Positions 6,283-6,375 of a DNA stretch of 6,375 nt are shown piece after piece; the stretch's first letter is position 1, and every line of letters begins with the position of its first letter. The notes under the pieces are model-generated. The model had not been told where the DNA came from. It searched no databases and worked only from the letters and a program-made list of their open reading frames with translations. The translations under genes and the position numbers were made by a program. The stretch is from Candidatus Thiodictyon intracellulare (GTDB lineage: Bacteria; Pseudomonadota; Gammaproteobacteria; Chromatiales; Chromatiaceae), in NCBI GenBank assembly GCA_016292295.1, contig JADNEJ010000010.1, positions 1-6,375 of the forward strand. Direction: 5' to 3'.

Positions 6283-6375
6283 ATGGAGCCAATCCGTCTG
6301 GTCCGCTACGCGGCCCCGGCGCGACGGCCGGGCATGCCGCGCGCTGCCGCTCAGGCAGTCGCGGCCAGTTGCGCG
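6283..6375 (+). CDS. Possible start of an unrecognised gene, runs off the window
   Basis: ATG 6283 has GGAGGA (6275-6280) very close upstream, a strong but tightly spaced ribosome site. The frame stays open for 31 codons to the window end, starting MEPIRLVRYAAPARRPG and continuing rich in Ala and Arg. I do not recognise a family. If 6165 is the left end of an insertion sequence, this would be in the right place for its transposase, 100 bases inside; that is only an inference. GC-rich DNA often gives open frames of this length by chance, so confidence is low. Confidence 0.3.
   Translation, partial: MEPIRLVRYAAPARRPGMPRAAAQAVAASCA

Noticed and set aside
5997..6284. 95-codon minus-strand frame at the right
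   Set aside because: It runs through the inverted end, the hairpin at 6205-6241 and the plus-strand remnant; no family features.

Overview
The window is GC-rich and reads as chromosome from a gammaproteobacterium. The gene content (trpF-trpB-trpA-accD), the Uma2-type gene, the Phd/VapC-type remnants and the many short dispersed repeats resemble purple sulfur bacteria (Chromatiaceae). That placement is an inference from gene content and sequence style; no search was possible.

Left part (1-3934): a compact, co-directional biosynthetic block on the plus strand. A seven-base tandem repeat (131-186) runs directly into the start of trpF. trpF overlaps trpB by 29 bases and trpB overlaps trpA by 4 bases. 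Together they encode phosphoribosylanthranilate isomerase and the two tryptophan synthase subunits, three of the last steps of tryptophan synthesis. accD (carboxyltransferase beta subunit of acetyl-CoA carboxylase) follows after a 219-bp gap. trpB, trpA and accD keep their key residues. TrpF has Cys where the family has an active-site Arg.

Middle part (3935-5519): accD is bracketed by two inverted-repeat elements of one family (2864-3004 and 3955-4073). Instead of the folC gene often found after accD, there is a graveyard: a Phd/VapB-type antitoxin with a frameshift, a VapC PIN toxin that has lost its middle, and an Uma2-type nuclease gene broken by frameshifts, by loss of a usual Asp, and by an insert of about 88 bp. 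The insert carries a 70-bp repeat whose second copy (86% identical by eye) lies inverted about 870 bp upstream, in front of the antitoxin remnant.

Right part (5520-6375): no intact gene can be supported over about 760 bp. It holds a perfect 24-bp palindrome, another strong hairpin, a palindromic REP-like repeat, and a 202-bp MITE-like element with about 30-bp imperfect terminal inverted repeats and a perfect 8-bp target duplication. The same terminal sequence recurs at 6165, where it cuts off a short reading frame that looks like the start of a leucine-rich-repeat protein. A larger related element may therefore begin there and run out of the window. A possible gene start lies at 6283.

Overall, a conserved housekeeping operon sits next to a landing zone of small mobile repeats and decayed accessory genes. 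The most novel-looking items are the MITE-like element, the 70-bp dispersed repeat and the paired inverted-repeat elements around accD.
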